Part shown: in pieces, positions 28,105 to 35,799 of the stretch
Layout: each line of letters opens with the position of its first letter
How positions within the stretch are numbered: the first letter of the stretch is position 1
Source of the DNA: a virus
Virus record (IMG/VR): IMGVR_UViG_3300008448_000004
Coordinates: 1 to 64,000 of that record
Length of the DNA stretch: 64,000 nucleotides
Strand: one strand, 5' to 3'
The notes under the pieces: model-generated
What the model saw: only the letters and a program-made list of their open reading frames with translations
What the model was told of the DNA's origin: nothing
The model's database searches: none
Position numbers and translations under genes: made by a program

Positions 28105-29283
28105 ATGAAACTTATTAAACTACTATCACAAAGGTTACTAGAGGCTGAAGGAGATGAAGAACAGCAAGCAGTTGGTTCAGATCAAGAAGCAGCCGATCAA
28201 TTAAAACAAGCTTTTAAATCTACTAGCGTAGAGGACTTTGTAACTAAGTTTAAAAGCATAGCTTCTGATCCTAAAGTTCAAGCTGTTTTAAAAGCTGGAC
28301 AGACTGATGCAGACCCAAAAGATGAAGTTGTTAAGTACTCTACTAAGCAATTAAAAGTAACAGGTCTACTACCTACTCAGAATGAGATAGGATTTGACCA
28401 GAGTATTGAAAACATTATCACCGATCAATACGGTAGTTTAGAGAGCATATTAAAAGGAAAAGCTAACGTAGGAGGTCCTATCGTAACTTACCAAGGTAAA
28501 TATGTAATCGATGGACATCATAGATGGAGTCAAGTATATGCAGCTAATCCTAATGCTAGCATGGAAGCGATAGACCTTCAAGGTAATTTAAAACCTACCG
28601 AGATGTTAAAAGTTGTACATGCTGCTATCGCTGCTGATATCGGTAAAGTACCTTCTTCTAATCCTAAAGGTATTAACATCCTCAACGGTGTTAGTGAGAA
28701 GCAAGTAACAGATAAAGTAGATGAGAAGTTAACAGATAAAGCAAAGGGAGTATGGGCAGCTAACGGATACAAAGACAATAAAGCTATTGCTGATCACATA
28801 TATAAGAACTTACAATCCTTAATTAATAAGAACAAACCAGTCCCTGGAGCTCCTGGACGTAAGGACATGCCTCAAACAGATGCAGGCGGAACTAAGATTA
28901 CTGATAAGCTCGGACACATTGCACAAGGACAAGTTAACTTTAAAGATCCGGCTGCCGGTGATGTAAAGAAGGAAGCGAATCTAAATTTATTCGAGATGCT
29001 TGTCGATAGATTAGATGAAGCTGCTTACGCCGATTTATCCGGAATAGAGATAGGAAAGCAAGAGTATGATCCTAGAACAGGATCTAGAACAACTGTACAG
29101 GATATTAATCCGGAAACCGGAAAAGTAACTTGGGATGTTCAATACGATATAACTGCAAAAGAGGTTCATGAAAAACTAGACGATCTTGTAGAATTTATGG
29201 ATAAAGTGAAGCCCGGATCGGATCTTCATAAAGTCCTCCAGATTATAAAGTCGTTAAGAAGACAAGTAGCTAAGCAGATATAA
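28105..29283 (+). CDS. ParB/Srx-fold domain protein (392 aa)
   Basis: After MKLIKLLSQRLLEAEGDE, residues about 85-165 contain a ParB-like core: QNEIGFDQS, GPIVTYQGKYVIDGHHRWSQ and a helical follow-up. DGHHRW is the catalytic or nucleotide-binding loop of ParB/sulfiredoxin-fold proteins. The rest is Lys/Asp-rich and probably an extended virion or DNA-associated region. Five bases after the 184-residue gene; ended by the terminator at 29466-29490. DNA binding, nuclease or ATP/CTP use cannot be distinguished. Confidence 0.7.
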   Translation: MKLIKLLSQRLLEAEGDEEQQAVGSDQEAADQLKQAFKSTSVEDFVTKFKSIASDPKVQAVLKAGQTDADPKDEVVKYSTKQLKVTGLLPTQNEIGFDQSIENIITDQYGSLESILKGKANVGGPIVTYQGKYVIDGHHRWSQVYAANPNASMEAIDLQGNLKPTEMLKVVHAAIAADIGKVPSSNPKGINILNGVSEKQVTDKVDEKLTDKAKGVWAANGYKDNKAIADHIYKNLQSLINKNKPVPGAPGRKDMPQTDAGGTKITDKLGHIAQGQVNFKDPAAGDVKKEANLNLFEMLVDRLDEAAYADLSGIEIGKQEYDPRTGSRTTVQDINPETGKVTWDVQYDITAKEVHEKLDDLVEFMDKVKPGSDLHKVLQIIKSLRRQVAKQI

Positions 29284-29354
29284 GACCTATTCTCAGACCT
29301 AATATCCCTTGCATCTCCCGGTTCTCTCTAAAAAACAATATCTATATATAGAAA

Positions 29355-29380
29355 TAAAAAACCCTTGGAGAAACCAAGGG
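29355..29380 (-). terminator. Rho-independent terminator for leftward genes
   Basis: On the minus strand CCCTTGG-TTTCT-CCAAGGG is followed by TTTTTTA. It would end transcription from the genes at 29566-30972 before it meets the convergent plus-strand unit. Confidence 0.7.
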
Positions 29381-29465
29381 AAAATAGGGGAGATTAAGGG
29401 GCTAACTACTTGAGAATGAATGAGTTATAACTAGTTGATAATCAATGATTTACATATAATAGAAA

Positions 29466-29490
29466 AGCCCCATATCGGGGCTCTTTTTTT
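29466..29490 (+). terminator. Rho-independent terminator for the plus-strand operon
   Basis: AGCCCC-ATATC-GGGGCT followed by CTTTTTTT on the plus strand, about 180 nt after the ParB-fold gene. The same hairpin has a weaker TTTTC tail on the minus strand, so it may work both ways. Confidence 0.8.
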
Positions 29491-29565
29491 AGTTGAGTAT
29501 AATGATCGAGATCTCGTGAGGATAGCCGGGTAGTATTTGAACCGGCACTGATGTGATTTGCATAT

Positions 29566-29853
29566 TTAATTTTTAATTTCATCAAAATAGAAGGTTAACG
29601 CCTTATTGTACCCTGTTTCAATATTGACATAAGTACCACCGTACTCAACAACAGCACCTGATTCTACTAAGCGCTTTGCTCGCTTAAGACGCCTTGCTAC
29701 CAGCGAATCATTTACATCAGAACGAGGATCTTCCATGAATGAAGTGGCCGTATACTCACCTCCGCAACCACATCTGCAATGGTGATCTTTACCTAAATAG
29801 ACTTGAGAAATCTGATTGAGCGTAGCGCTCAGGAATTGTTCTTTGTTTAACAT
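29566..29853 (-). CDS. Small Cys/His-rich protein (95 aa)
   Basis: Begins MLNKEQFLSATLNQI; this start is chosen because it directly follows the conserved leader AATAAAAGTTATG shared by many genes here, whereas the longer frame would overlap the neighbouring gene. A compact HHCRCGCGG cluster (about 23-31) may bind a metal. No family recognised. Confidence 0.65.
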   Translation of the reverse strand: MLNKEQFLSATLNQISQVYLGKDHHCRCGCGGEYTATSFMEDPRSDVNDSLVARRLKRAKRLVESGAVVEYGGTYVNIETGYNKALTFYFDEIKN

Positions 29854-29872
29854 AACTTTTATTTTTATTTGA

Positions 29873-30241
29873 TTAATAATCGTAAGACATAGCCTGTCTT
29901 TCAGCAACTTTACTAGTAGAAGGATGCGCGTAAACAAATCCTATTATACCAGTCTTTTTATCTTGACAAGAAACATACACAATTTCTGCTTTTTCAAATC
30001 CGGCTTCTAAAACTGCCGGCCAACCTCCGTTGAATTTGAATGTCTGCGTAAAGCCTGTATTATAACGCTCAGTTTCTGGTTTAAGATTGTAAAGATCTTT
30101 GCAAACTATAGAAATTTGTTTCATAATAGGATCATTGAAACTGTAAACAGGAACTCCATAATCACAAGCGTCATTGTATATGCGCTTTGATTTGCTTTTA
30201 ATTTCTTTAACTAAGTGACCCATCTCTTTGTAAACTGACAT
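29873..30241 (-). CDS. Hypothetical protein (122 aa)
   Basis: Start MSVYKEMGHLVKEI is fixed by the AATAAAAGTTATG leader immediately upstream. Helical N-terminus, then a mixed region (GGWPAVLEAGFEKAEIVYVS). No recognised domain. Part of a run of early-type small genes behind the promoter at 30994-31026. Confidence 0.65.
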   Translation of the reverse strand: MSVYKEMGHLVKEIKSKSKRIYNDACDYGVPVYSFNDPIMKQISIVCKDLYNLKPETERYNTGFTQTFKFNGGWPAVLEAGFEKAEIVYVSCQDKKTGIIGFVYAHPSTSKVAERQAMSYDY

Positions 30242-30260
30242 AACTTTTATTTTTGATTGA

Positions 30261-30710
30261 TTAAGAAATTTTCCAAGCTTGATGAACACGACGCTTAAGC
30301 CTAGTACTGTTGTCGATAAGTACACCATCTTTAACAACTAAAGCATGACCTCTAACAAGCACATAGTAGGTACCGGAAGGATACTTCTTGATAAAGGTCT
30401 GCACATTCATACAACGCTTCCGCATCCAACCGCCAGGCTGTTTATATTCTTGAATAACAGTAACCTCAACAGTCATCTTACCAAAAGGAGTTGAGACTTT
30501 AAAATCGTTTACGATTGCTTTAGTCTTTGTACCTTTACCGTTAATCCGGCCCCAATTCTTCTGAGCATAAGCATGAGCTTGATCGTACGGTACATTACAG
30601 GCAACAGCGAGGGAATTTACAGCACAGTTGTTAGTATCCCCATTCTTAAGAATAGCATCACCGTTGTGTAGAACTTCTTTGTTAATATCCAGGACATCAA
30701 CTTTTAACAT
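30261..30710 (-). CDS. Possible papain-fold-like small protein (149 aa)
   Basis: Order of NNCAVNSLAVACNVPYDQAHAYA (Cys near 30) and GHALVVKDGVLIDNS (His near 121) resembles Cys/His arrangement of papain-like fold proteins; this is a pattern reading, not a proven family. The leader and spacing match neighbouring genes. A host-directed peptidase is one possibility. Confidence 0.55.
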   Translation of the reverse strand: MLKVDVLDINKEVLHNGDAILKNGDTNNCAVNSLAVACNVPYDQAHAYAQKNWGRINGKGTKTKAIVNDFKVSTPFGKMTVEVTVIQEYKQPGGWMRKRCMNVQTFIKKYPSGTYYVLVRGHALVVKDGVLIDNSTRLKRRVHQAWKIS

Positions 30711-30735
30711 AACCTATTTTTTTATTTTTGATTGA

Positions 30736-30972
30736 TTAGAGATAGTCGTAAATATCGTAAGAGTGAGTATCAGGATAAACCTCGATAATATCATTTTGAA
30801 AAAGCTCTAAGCATTTCTCATATGATTCACGCGACTTACAAGGATGGTCAATTGAACCATTACCTACTTTACGGTGCATACGAACGATATCGTAGCTATC
30901 AATGTAACCGGTTCTTTGAGCGGCGTAAAGCTCGTCATCTGTCTGGAAAGTGAATTTGTAATCTGTTGTCAT
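30736..30972 (-). CDS. Hypothetical acidic protein (78 aa)
   Basis: Acidic, Tyr/Asp-rich (ends VYPDTHSYDIYDYL), no recognised family. It is the first gene after promoter 30994-31026, with about 15-20 nt of leader. Confidence 0.6.
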   Translation of the reverse strand: MTTDYKFTFQTDDELYAAQRTGYIDSYDIVRMHRKVGNGSIDHPCKSRESYEKCLELFQNDIIEVYPDTHSYDIYDYL

Positions 30973-30993
30973 AACTATTATTGATTGATATAA

Positions 30994-31026
30994 CTAAAGA
31001 TACGTACAATATCTCAGACGAGCAAC
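30994..31026 (-). promoter_or_regulatory. Phage promoter (GTTG-N20-TATCTTTAG family)
   Basis: GTTGCT, then CGTCTGA in the spacer, 20 nt from TTG to TATCTTTAG. Transcription would begin within about 10 nt and reach ATG 30972. It follows the tandem palindromes at 31057-31110. Confidence 0.8.
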
Positions 31027-31056
31027 TTTTTCTTAAAAAAAGATAAAAAAAGTTCC

Positions 31057-31110
31057 TAACCCGTTGATTCTCAATAAGTTAGACATAACTCGTTGATTTT
31101 CAATTAGTTA
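31057..31110 (-). terminator. Tandem palindromes with T-run (terminator pair)
   Basis: Two 25-bp imperfect palindromes (arms of type TAACTCGTTGA / TCAATTAGTTA), five bases apart. On the minus strand the second is followed by GGAACTTTTTTT. They lie at the end of the 127-residue gene and directly before the next promoter. Confidence 0.65.
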
Positions 31111-31487
31111 GGAAACACCCAACGGTATATAAGATATCCAATGGTGAATATAGAAGCCCACACAAAGAGAAAAATCCATACATGCTTATTAGCTAGTCCA
31201 GCTTTAACCTTTTCACTTATGAACTTCTTTTTTACTACCGGCTTTTCTTCATGTATAACAGTAACAGTAGCACCTTCCATTTCAACAGGCTCTTTCTTAC
31301 TTCCCTTTAGACGTCCGTTGTATGTAATAAAAGCAGTATAGGTAGTTCTATTGTTATTATAGGGTGAAATGTAGACTGTTAAATTAGTATCTACAATATC
31401 ACGAGGTTCTTTATCCTTTAAAAACTCATCAAGGAGCCTATCTAGCTCCTGTAATGAATCCGCTTCTACTAAAAACGACTGTACCAT
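31104..31487 (-). CDS. Single-pass membrane protein (127 aa)
   Basis: Cytosolic-type N-terminal domain followed by one C-terminal membrane anchor (about 103-123, WIFLFVWASIFTIGYLIYRWV). No family recognised. Stop overlaps the terminator palindromes; the preceding 38-residue gene ends two bases before its ATG. Confidence 0.65.
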   Translation of the reverse strand: MVQSFLVEADSLQELDRLLDEFLKDKEPRDIVDTNLTVYISPYNNNRTTYTAFITYNGRLKGSKKEPVEMEGATVTVIHEEKPVVKKKFISEKVKAGLANKHVWIFLFVWASIFTIGYLIYRWVFPN

Positions 31488-31489
31488 TG

Positions 31490-31606
31490 TTAGTTGAGAA
31501 AGAGGTTAAACATCATCCTAAAAATCCAACTCCAAAAGAAATACCCTAGAGTCAGTATAAGAGCCCAGGTAATGATGAAGGGCCAGTTATACTTTTTCAT
31601 CTTCAT
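31490..31606 (-). CDS. Tiny membrane protein (38 aa)
   Basis: Begins MKMKKYNWPFI and is one hydrophobic helix with Trp and Phe (LILTLGYFFWSWIF). Start lies 20 bases inside the preceding gene and its stop two bases before the next, typical of coupled genes here. Unknown function. Confidence 0.55.
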   Translation of the reverse strand: MKMKKYNWPFIITWALILTLGYFFWSWIFRMMFNLFLN

Positions 31607-31808
31607 AAGTTTCAACCACGGCAATAACTGGTTCAAGGCTTTTACCGGCTTTGATCCAATCGAAAGTCTCTCTAGCTATCTTTTCATTATAGCTCAGTGA
31701 ATCGGGAACAAATCTACCATCCTTCTTAGTATACCACATAGAACGCTCTTGCATACCGGATAAAGTTTGTTCGATCTTTGTTTCTTTGATGAATTCAATT
31801 TTTGACAT
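31587..31808 (-). CDS. Hypothetical protein (73 aa)
   Basis: Begins MSKIEFIKETKIEQTLSG after a leader of the AAATAAACGTTATG kind. Small alpha/beta protein with no recognised motif. Confidence 0.6.
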   Translation of the reverse strand: MSKIEFIKETKIEQTLSGMQERSMWYTKKDGRFVPDSLSYNEKIARETFDWIKAGKSLEPVIAVVETYEDEKV

Positions 31809-31813
31809 AACGT

Positions 31814-31981
31814 TTATTTTTTGTTGATTAAGAATTGCTTTAACAGGAGTGAAATTATATATGCTAGAGATGTTACTATAAAAGTAACAATAAAGAGATC
31901 GGACTTTATTGCAAAGATACTAATCAATACCATCAACGCAAAGAATAGGAAGACGTACTTGTACATATTACTTTCTTTCAT
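31814..31981 (-). CDS. Small two-helix membrane protein (55 aa from this start)
   Basis: Two hydrophobic segments (FLFFALMVLISIFAI and IVTFIVTSLAYIISLLL). The start MKESNMYKYVF is preferred over a start 36 bases earlier because it overlaps the stop of the 46-residue gene by only a few codons; a further ATG five codons on is also possible. Unknown function. Confidence 0.55.
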   Translation of the reverse strand: MKESNMYKYVFLFFALMVLISIFAIKSDLFIVTFIVTSLAYIISLLLKQFLINKK

Positions 31982-32108
31982 ACCTATCCAATAACTGTTT
32001 AAGAATAGAATTCTCAAGCTTTAAATCTTGAATCTGTCCATGTTGCATAAAGGAATAAATTCCTAGACCAACAATAACAAGAACTAAAATTGCAACTAGC
32101 ATAACCAT
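31968..32108 (-). CDS. Small membrane protein with coiled coil (46 aa)
   Basis: An N-terminal membrane segment (LVAILVLVIVGLGIYSF) and a short coiled coil (LKLENSILKQLLDRYERK). It directly follows the promoter at 32117-32148, about 10 nt from the -7 element. A second in-frame ATG two codons on could be used. Confidence 0.6.
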   Translation of the reverse strand: MVMLVAILVLVIVGLGIYSFMQHGQIQDLKLENSILKQLLDRYERK

Positions 32109-32116
32109 TGATTTAA

Positions 32117-32148
32117 CTAAAGATAGTAACTTAGCTTCTAACCCCAAA
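32117..32148 (-). promoter_or_regulatory. Host-type promoter (TTTG-N19-TATCTTTAG)
   Basis: Minus strand has TTTG, a 19-nt spacer and TATCTTTAG, a near-perfect Bacteroidetes promoter without the GTCTGA spacer word found in the phage family. Confidence 0.7.
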
Positions 32149-32214
32149 CTCTTTACAGATCGTCATGAAGAAGGTTTCCCGCGCGAGATAGCCTACTTTA
32201 TTTATATATTGATA

Positions 32215-32553
32215 TCACTTCCAATATATGTTAATCAAGATAATGATCAAGGAAAGTGTAATACAGATACCGGTCTTTACAGTAACCGGTTCACGGAAAA
32301 TGATCCAAGACATAACCGAAAACGTAATCACTCCCACTCCTTGTCCGATTAATCTCCCTTGCCAAGTAGCTCCAAAGTAGGCATTAATCAATTCAGTATA
32401 CTTGACAAGTAAAAAGCCAATCGGTATACTAACTATGGCTAGAACCCAATAAGACCCCTTTAGAATGGGAAATTTAGATGACCCTTGTAATTGAAGATAA
32501 GATATGACCTGGGCGATGGTCACCAAGAGGAGCGGGTATAAAAGCTTTATCAT
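32215..32553 (-). CDS. Small four-helix membrane transporter-like protein (112 aa)
   Basis: Four hydrophobic helices (near 3-20, 36-52, 70-88, 92-110) with the length and topology of small multidrug-resistance / EamA half-type proteins; the usual SMR membrane Glu is not clearly present. Substrate unknown. Shares four bases with the next upstream gene. Confidence 0.6.
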   Translation of the reverse strand: MIKLLYPLLLVTIAQVISYLQLQGSSKFPILKGSYWVLAIVSIPIGFLLVKYTELINAYFGATWQGRLIGQGVGVITFSVMSWIIFREPVTVKTGICITLSLIIILINIYWK

Positions 32554-32765
32554 ATGTATTCGATTAAAAGTTCTTCGGAGGGTAAAAGACGCTGGAGACC
32601 TAAAAACTTGTCCGGATGATCAAAGGGCTTGGCTTGAGATTGGTCCATAGTCCAAACCGGTCGACCGCCTTTCTCCAAACCGAGAAAAAACCCGTATTGG
32701 CTAAAGATCACAAACTCCCCCTTCCCGACCTCTCCATTAGTATTAGACGATACTCTTCGAGCCAT
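32550..32765 (-). CDS. Hypothetical protein (71 aa)
   Basis: Contains GKGEFVIFSQYGFFLGLEKGG and WTMDQSQAKPF, a small beta-type fold by look. No family recognised. ATGA overlap with the membrane-protein gene. Confidence 0.6.
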   Translation of the reverse strand: MARRVSSNTNGEVGKGEFVIFSQYGFFLGLEKGGRPVWTMDQSQAKPFDHPDKFLGLQRLLPSEELLIEYI

Positions 32766-32799
32766 AATAGGAAGTTAAAAAGTTTACCAAACATATTGA

Positions 32800-33123
32800 T
32801 TACTTGTAATTAGGTTCTACTAATGATCCATCTGCTTGCCTGGAAGCAAAATCTATCCAATAGGCTACATCTTCGGGTAGACAATGGCCTTTAACTGTAT
32901 CACCGCCCGGAAACTCAAACCAATTATTCTCTCCATCCCAAATAGCTATTTCGGCCGTAGGACAAGAGTAGATCGGATCACGTTTAATCCAATCAAGAGG
33001 ATCGATATCGGTTCTATTAAGAGAATGGTTATCACAATAGTTACTCGTACCCCACTGTACGGATATAGTCCAACCATTGACAAAACTGATCTGAAAGCCT
33101 TTATTAAATGTAGATTTGAACAT
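32800..33123 (-). CDS. Hypothetical protein (107 aa)
   Basis: Begins MFKSTFNKGFQISFVNGWTISVQWG, with several Trp and Cys residues and TAEIAIWDGENNWFEF, resembling small beta-sandwich proteins that phages often encode. Unknown function. TATTTATA stands just before the ATG. Confidence 0.6.
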   Translation of the reverse strand: MFKSTFNKGFQISFVNGWTISVQWGTSNYCDNHSLNRTDIDPLDWIKRDPIYSCPTAEIAIWDGENNWFEFPGGDTVKGHCLPEDVAYWIDFASRQADGSLVEPNYK

Positions 33124-33412
33124 AACTGAAATATTTATATATTTTACTTAATAGAATTTTTTCTTGGAATCTTGCGAGGCAAGTAACGTGAACTGATTGA
33201 TAAAAAGTAAGATAGGAATATATATTCCCTTAAGTGGTAGGATTTAGAATTCCTTGCAGAGCTATCAAGCCCTTCGGGCTCCTAGTGTACTGCCTATGGG
33301 CTGTAATTACGTTGGTGTCAGACTGACAGCAGACTGCTCTTGACCGGGGGTAGGGTGCGGGCAGGCCACTCCTACATGACCACCCGCTAACCCACGGCTC
33401 CTGTGAGGGATA
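33124..33412. other. Intergenic GC-rich structured segment, no gene
   Basis: No plausible reading frame. The right half (33240-33410) is much richer in G and C than its surroundings and contains hairpins: GCGGG...CCCGC at about 33363-33389, AGCCC-TTC-GGGCT near 33278-33290, and GTCAGACTGAC near 33317. The left half has a perfect 14-bp palindrome GGAATATATATTCC (33215-33228) beside TATCTTAC, a possible weak promoter. It may encode a structured RNA. Confidence 0.4.
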
Positions 33413-33637
33413 TTAGGCGTTCATAGAGGCCAGCTTAGTAGCTAGTGTCTCACGGCGATACGCCATACGATAAGCAGTATTGGTGATAGTGTCGTTGAAA
33501 CGACGGCCAGCCAGTACATTGCTTACATGCGATGCAGAATAGTTCAACTCGCTTGCGATGTTAACGATGTCGCCACGCTTACGGCGTTGAGCTACCTTTA
33601 CCAGTTTAAATACCGGTGTCAATTTTTGGAATGCCAT
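33413..33637 (-). CDS. Small helix-turn-helix DNA-binding protein (74 aa)
   Basis: RGDIVNIASELNYSASHVSNVLAGRRFND (about 21-49) reads as a lambda-repressor-like HTH: two helices, with SASHVSNVLAG as recognition helix. Very basic overall. A transcription regulator of phage or host genes is inferred. GC-rich non-coding DNA follows. Confidence 0.75.
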   Translation of the reverse strand: MAFQKLTPVFKLVKVAQRRKRGDIVNIASELNYSASHVSNVLAGRRFNDTITNTAYRMAYRRETLATKLASMNA

Positions 33638-33728
33638 GTTAAATGGTTTTGTTGTTAGTGAATATAAATAAAAGATTTCTATTGTCTTATCTATATAAGG
33701 TAAGGACTTTATCTCTGACTACATACTC

Positions 33729-33992
33729 TTACCAGATCGAACCATCGAGTTCATTTGTATCACCATCCTCCAGGTTACCATCTTCATCGTATACATCTCT
33801 ATCATCAGCAGCATCCATAGAGGCGATCAGGTAATCTAGCTCAGTAAGCTCCTCTTGGAGGCCATATTGGATATCATTCCAATGATCGGATTCGGACTTA
33901 GATAGTTCTAGCTCATAGATCTCATCAGTGAGTTGAGCAATAAGGTCTACTAGTTCTTCTTTTAAGGTCTTAATTGTTTCTGTTCTTGACAT
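33729..33992 (-). CDS. Acidic coiled-coil protein (87 aa)
   Basis: Residues 5-65 are a long heptad-type helix (IKTLKEELVDLIAQLTDEIYEL), then an Asp/Glu-rich tail (DEDGNLEDGD). Resembles small phage proteins of unknown role. A strong hairpin separates it from the DUF932-type gene upstream. Confidence 0.65.
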   Translation of the reverse strand: MSRTETIKTLKEELVDLIAQLTDEIYELELSKSESDHWNDIQYGLQEELTELDYLIASMDAADDRDVYDEDGNLEDGDTNELDGSIW

Positions 33993-34020
33993 AGTGATTA
34001 GTTAAAGAGTGATGAAAGAA

Positions 34021-34054
34021 AGTGGAGGGGGACCGGCCCGAAATGCCGGCCCTG
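34021..34054. repeat. Intercistronic hairpin
   Basis: GGAGG and CCTCC, then CCGGC and GCCGG, pair around CCGAAAT to form a long GC-rich stem between two genes. No T-run follows on the minus strand, so RNA processing or stability is a likelier role than termination. Confidence 0.5.
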
Positions 34055-34076
34055 CGACCTCCTATTTATCAATCAA

Positions 34077-34910
34077 TCAAACAAACTGCTCAGTTAATGC
34101 CCAGAGCTTCTGGTTCAGCTCAAGGTCTTTCAGCATATTAGTAATCTTACGCACCTTACGTGCACCGCCATTAGCGGTTGTAGTCTCAAAGCCACCTCCT
34201 ACGAGATGCTCTTGAACACGATTGAATACTTTCCAGAGAGTATTACCATCATCCTCTTTACGAGTAGACTGGAGTATCTGACGTACCTCATCATCGGTAC
34301 ACTCTCTTTCTTCACCCATACGGGTCTGCAAGGCTTGCTTAGCGAACTCGGTCTGCTCTTTAGCAGTCATTACCTTCTCAGACAAGACGTTAATCTTCTG
34401 AGTTACTTGAGGTAGAGCGGCCACGGCATCGTTAACCAGCTTCTTAAGCTCATCAAAGGAATAACCTAAGTGACGCATTACAAATGAACCCATATCTTTA
34501 TCCTTAACTACAAGGCCGTTTGAACATACAAGGCGGAATACTCCGATCTCGAATTTAAACTTACCCCAACCTCTGTGGTTGTTCATGATAACGATCTGAG
34601 GATAGGCCTCGATACCACCGTTAGCATCTTGGATGAAGATGGACGGGTTAAAGAACTTGACCAGATGTTTACCATACTTGGTCTGTACTTGATCGGAAGA
34701 CTTCATTGCCTTAGCATCACATACCTCCCAACCGAGGGTCTTCATATCCTCGATGATCTGATAGGTAGGGATGAAGGTATACTTCTTCGAAGTCTTATCG
34801 TAAGGCTCCTGGGTGTAGACCTGAGGTGCTGCTTCACGGATCTGATCGGCAGACATTACGGTCAATGATTTGAACTTAGCTGTTTTCTGTTCCTGTGTAG
34901 GTGTAGACAT
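34077..34910 (-). CDS. DUF932-type phage protein (277 aa)
   Basis: The sequence IPTYQIIEDMKTLGWEVCDAK, PQIVIMNNHRGWGKFKFEIGVFRLVCSNGLVV and a helical C-terminal half with VFNRVQEHLVGGG match the phage/plasmid DUF932 family, whose role is unknown. Length is near normal. Its codons look more GC-rich than its neighbours. Own promoter at 34938-34970. Confidence 0.8.
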   Translation of the reverse strand: MSTPTQEQKTAKFKSLTVMSADQIREAAPQVYTQEPYDKTSKKYTFIPTYQIIEDMKTLGWEVCDAKAMKSSDQVQTKYGKHLVKFFNPSIFIQDANGGIEAYPQIVIMNNHRGWGKFKFEIGVFRLVCSNGLVVKDKDMGSFVMRHLGYSFDELKKLVNDAVAALPQVTQKINVLSEKVMTAKEQTEFAKQALQTRMGEERECTDDEVRQILQSTRKEDDGNTLWKVFNRVQEHLVGGGFETTTANGGARKVRKITNMLKDLELNQKLWALTEQFV

Positions 34911-34937
34911 AACTTTTATTTTTTTTATTTGATTTAT

Positions 34938-34970
34938 ATAAAGATAAGAACTTTATTTCATACTAGCAAC
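34938..34970 (-). promoter_or_regulatory. Phage promoter (GTTG-N20-TATCTTTAT)
   Basis: GTTGCTAGTATGA, 20-nt spacer, TATCTTTAT, then a leader ending AATAAAAGTTATG of the DUF932-type gene. Differs from the family word by one base (GTATGA). Confidence 0.75.
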
Positions 34971-34976
34971 TTTATT

Positions 34977-35306
34977 TTAGAAGCAGATAGAATCTCTTTC
35001 GGCCCAATCCTGCTCCTCAAGCTTTTCAATAGCACTGGCCAGACCGGGGTACCACTTAGCTGTATAAGCCTCGTAGGAGAGCTCTTTTTCATCCTTCATC
35101 ATATTACGAGAAGGAATGTAGATACAATCGCCATTAGAAGCTGACATCGATACCTGACAGTCAGGCATCATATCGGCCATCGCCTCAGCATTAGCAACCA
35201 TGACATCAGCATTATAGTCCTGGATTGTGATCCCATCTCCATTATCGATTTCGATAACATCGGTGAGCTGATTGATTACTTTGATCTTGATTGATACTAC
35301 TGACAT
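34977..35306 (-). CDS. Hypothetical protein (109 aa)
   Basis: Begins MSVVSIKIKVINQLTDVIEI; an acidic alpha/beta protein with no recognised family. Own promoter lies 20 nt upstream of its ATG. Confidence 0.65.
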   Translation of the reverse strand: MSVVSIKIKVINQLTDVIEIDNGDGITIQDYNADVMVANAEAMADMMPDCQVSMSASNGDCIYIPSRNMMKDEKELSYEAYTAKWYPGLASAIEKLEEQDWAERDSICF

Positions 35307-35326
35307 ATGATTGATGATTGATATAA

Positions 35327-35359
35327 CTAAAGATAGGAACTATTTCTCAGACTAGCAAC
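35327..35359 (-). promoter_or_regulatory. Phage promoter (GTTG-N20-TATCTTTAG)
   Basis: GTTGCTAGTCTGA with an exact 20-nt spacer before TATCTTTAG. Its -33 lies just beyond the stop codon of the 37-residue gene. Confidence 0.8.
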
Positions 35360-35366
35360 TTTATTT

Positions 35367-35480
35367 TTAAAGCCTTACATCTTTTTCTGGCTTCATAAAC
35401 CTAGCCGCTACCAAGATACTTATACAAACTACCATTGCCAGACCGGCCTCCTGAAACATCTCTTTTAAAATCTCTATCAT
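35367..35480 (-). CDS. Tiny membrane protein (37 aa)
   Basis: Begins MIEILKEMFQEAGL, then one membrane helix (AMVVCISILVAARF) and a basic tail. Has its own promoter immediately upstream, which supports it being a gene. Confidence 0.6.
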   Translation of the reverse strand: MIEILKEMFQEAGLAMVVCISILVAARFMKPEKDVRL

Positions 35481-35499
35481 ATTATTTGATTGACTATAC

Positions 35500-35532
35500 A
35501 TAAAGGTAGATACTTTCTTTCAGACTAGCAAC
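35500..35532 (-). promoter_or_regulatory. Phage promoter (GTTG-N20-TACCTTTAT)
   Basis: GTTGCTAGTCTGA and a 20-nt spacer before TACCTTTAT. A degenerate copy of the terminator palindrome lies directly upstream. Confidence 0.75.
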
Positions 35533-35540
35533 TTTATTTA

Positions 35541-35799
35541 TAACTCATTGATTATCAATCGATTCGATATAGCCGGAATAAATATATATTTGCTAACTAA
35601 TTGATTCTGAAGGAGTTATCCCGCGCGGGGGAGTATCTTCTTTCCTATCCCAACACATTTCTCTATATTTTTATACACACAATCTAGATCCTAATCTATA
35701 TTCTATTACCTTATTAGCCTTTCATCTCCCCTGTCTTATTTTCTCTATATCTTTTATACACATTCTACTTTGCTTTAAATCTCCCTTATCTAATAGGGT
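35541..35799. other. Gene-free stretch with degenerate palindromes and an 82-bp repeat
   Basis: No convincing gene. From the left: two degenerate copies of the TAACTCATTGA palindrome (from 35541 and from 35593), a perfect 10-bp palindrome CCCGCGCGGG near 35624, then T/C-rich DNA in which TTTCTCTATAT followed by TTTATACACA recurs 82 bases apart (35658 and 35740). Confidence 0.5.

Noticed and set aside
29515-29550. tRNA-like 3' end (GGTTCAAATAC with CCCGGC)
   Set aside because: Only a T-arm-like fragment; the rest of a cloverleaf and an acceptor stem are not found upstream.
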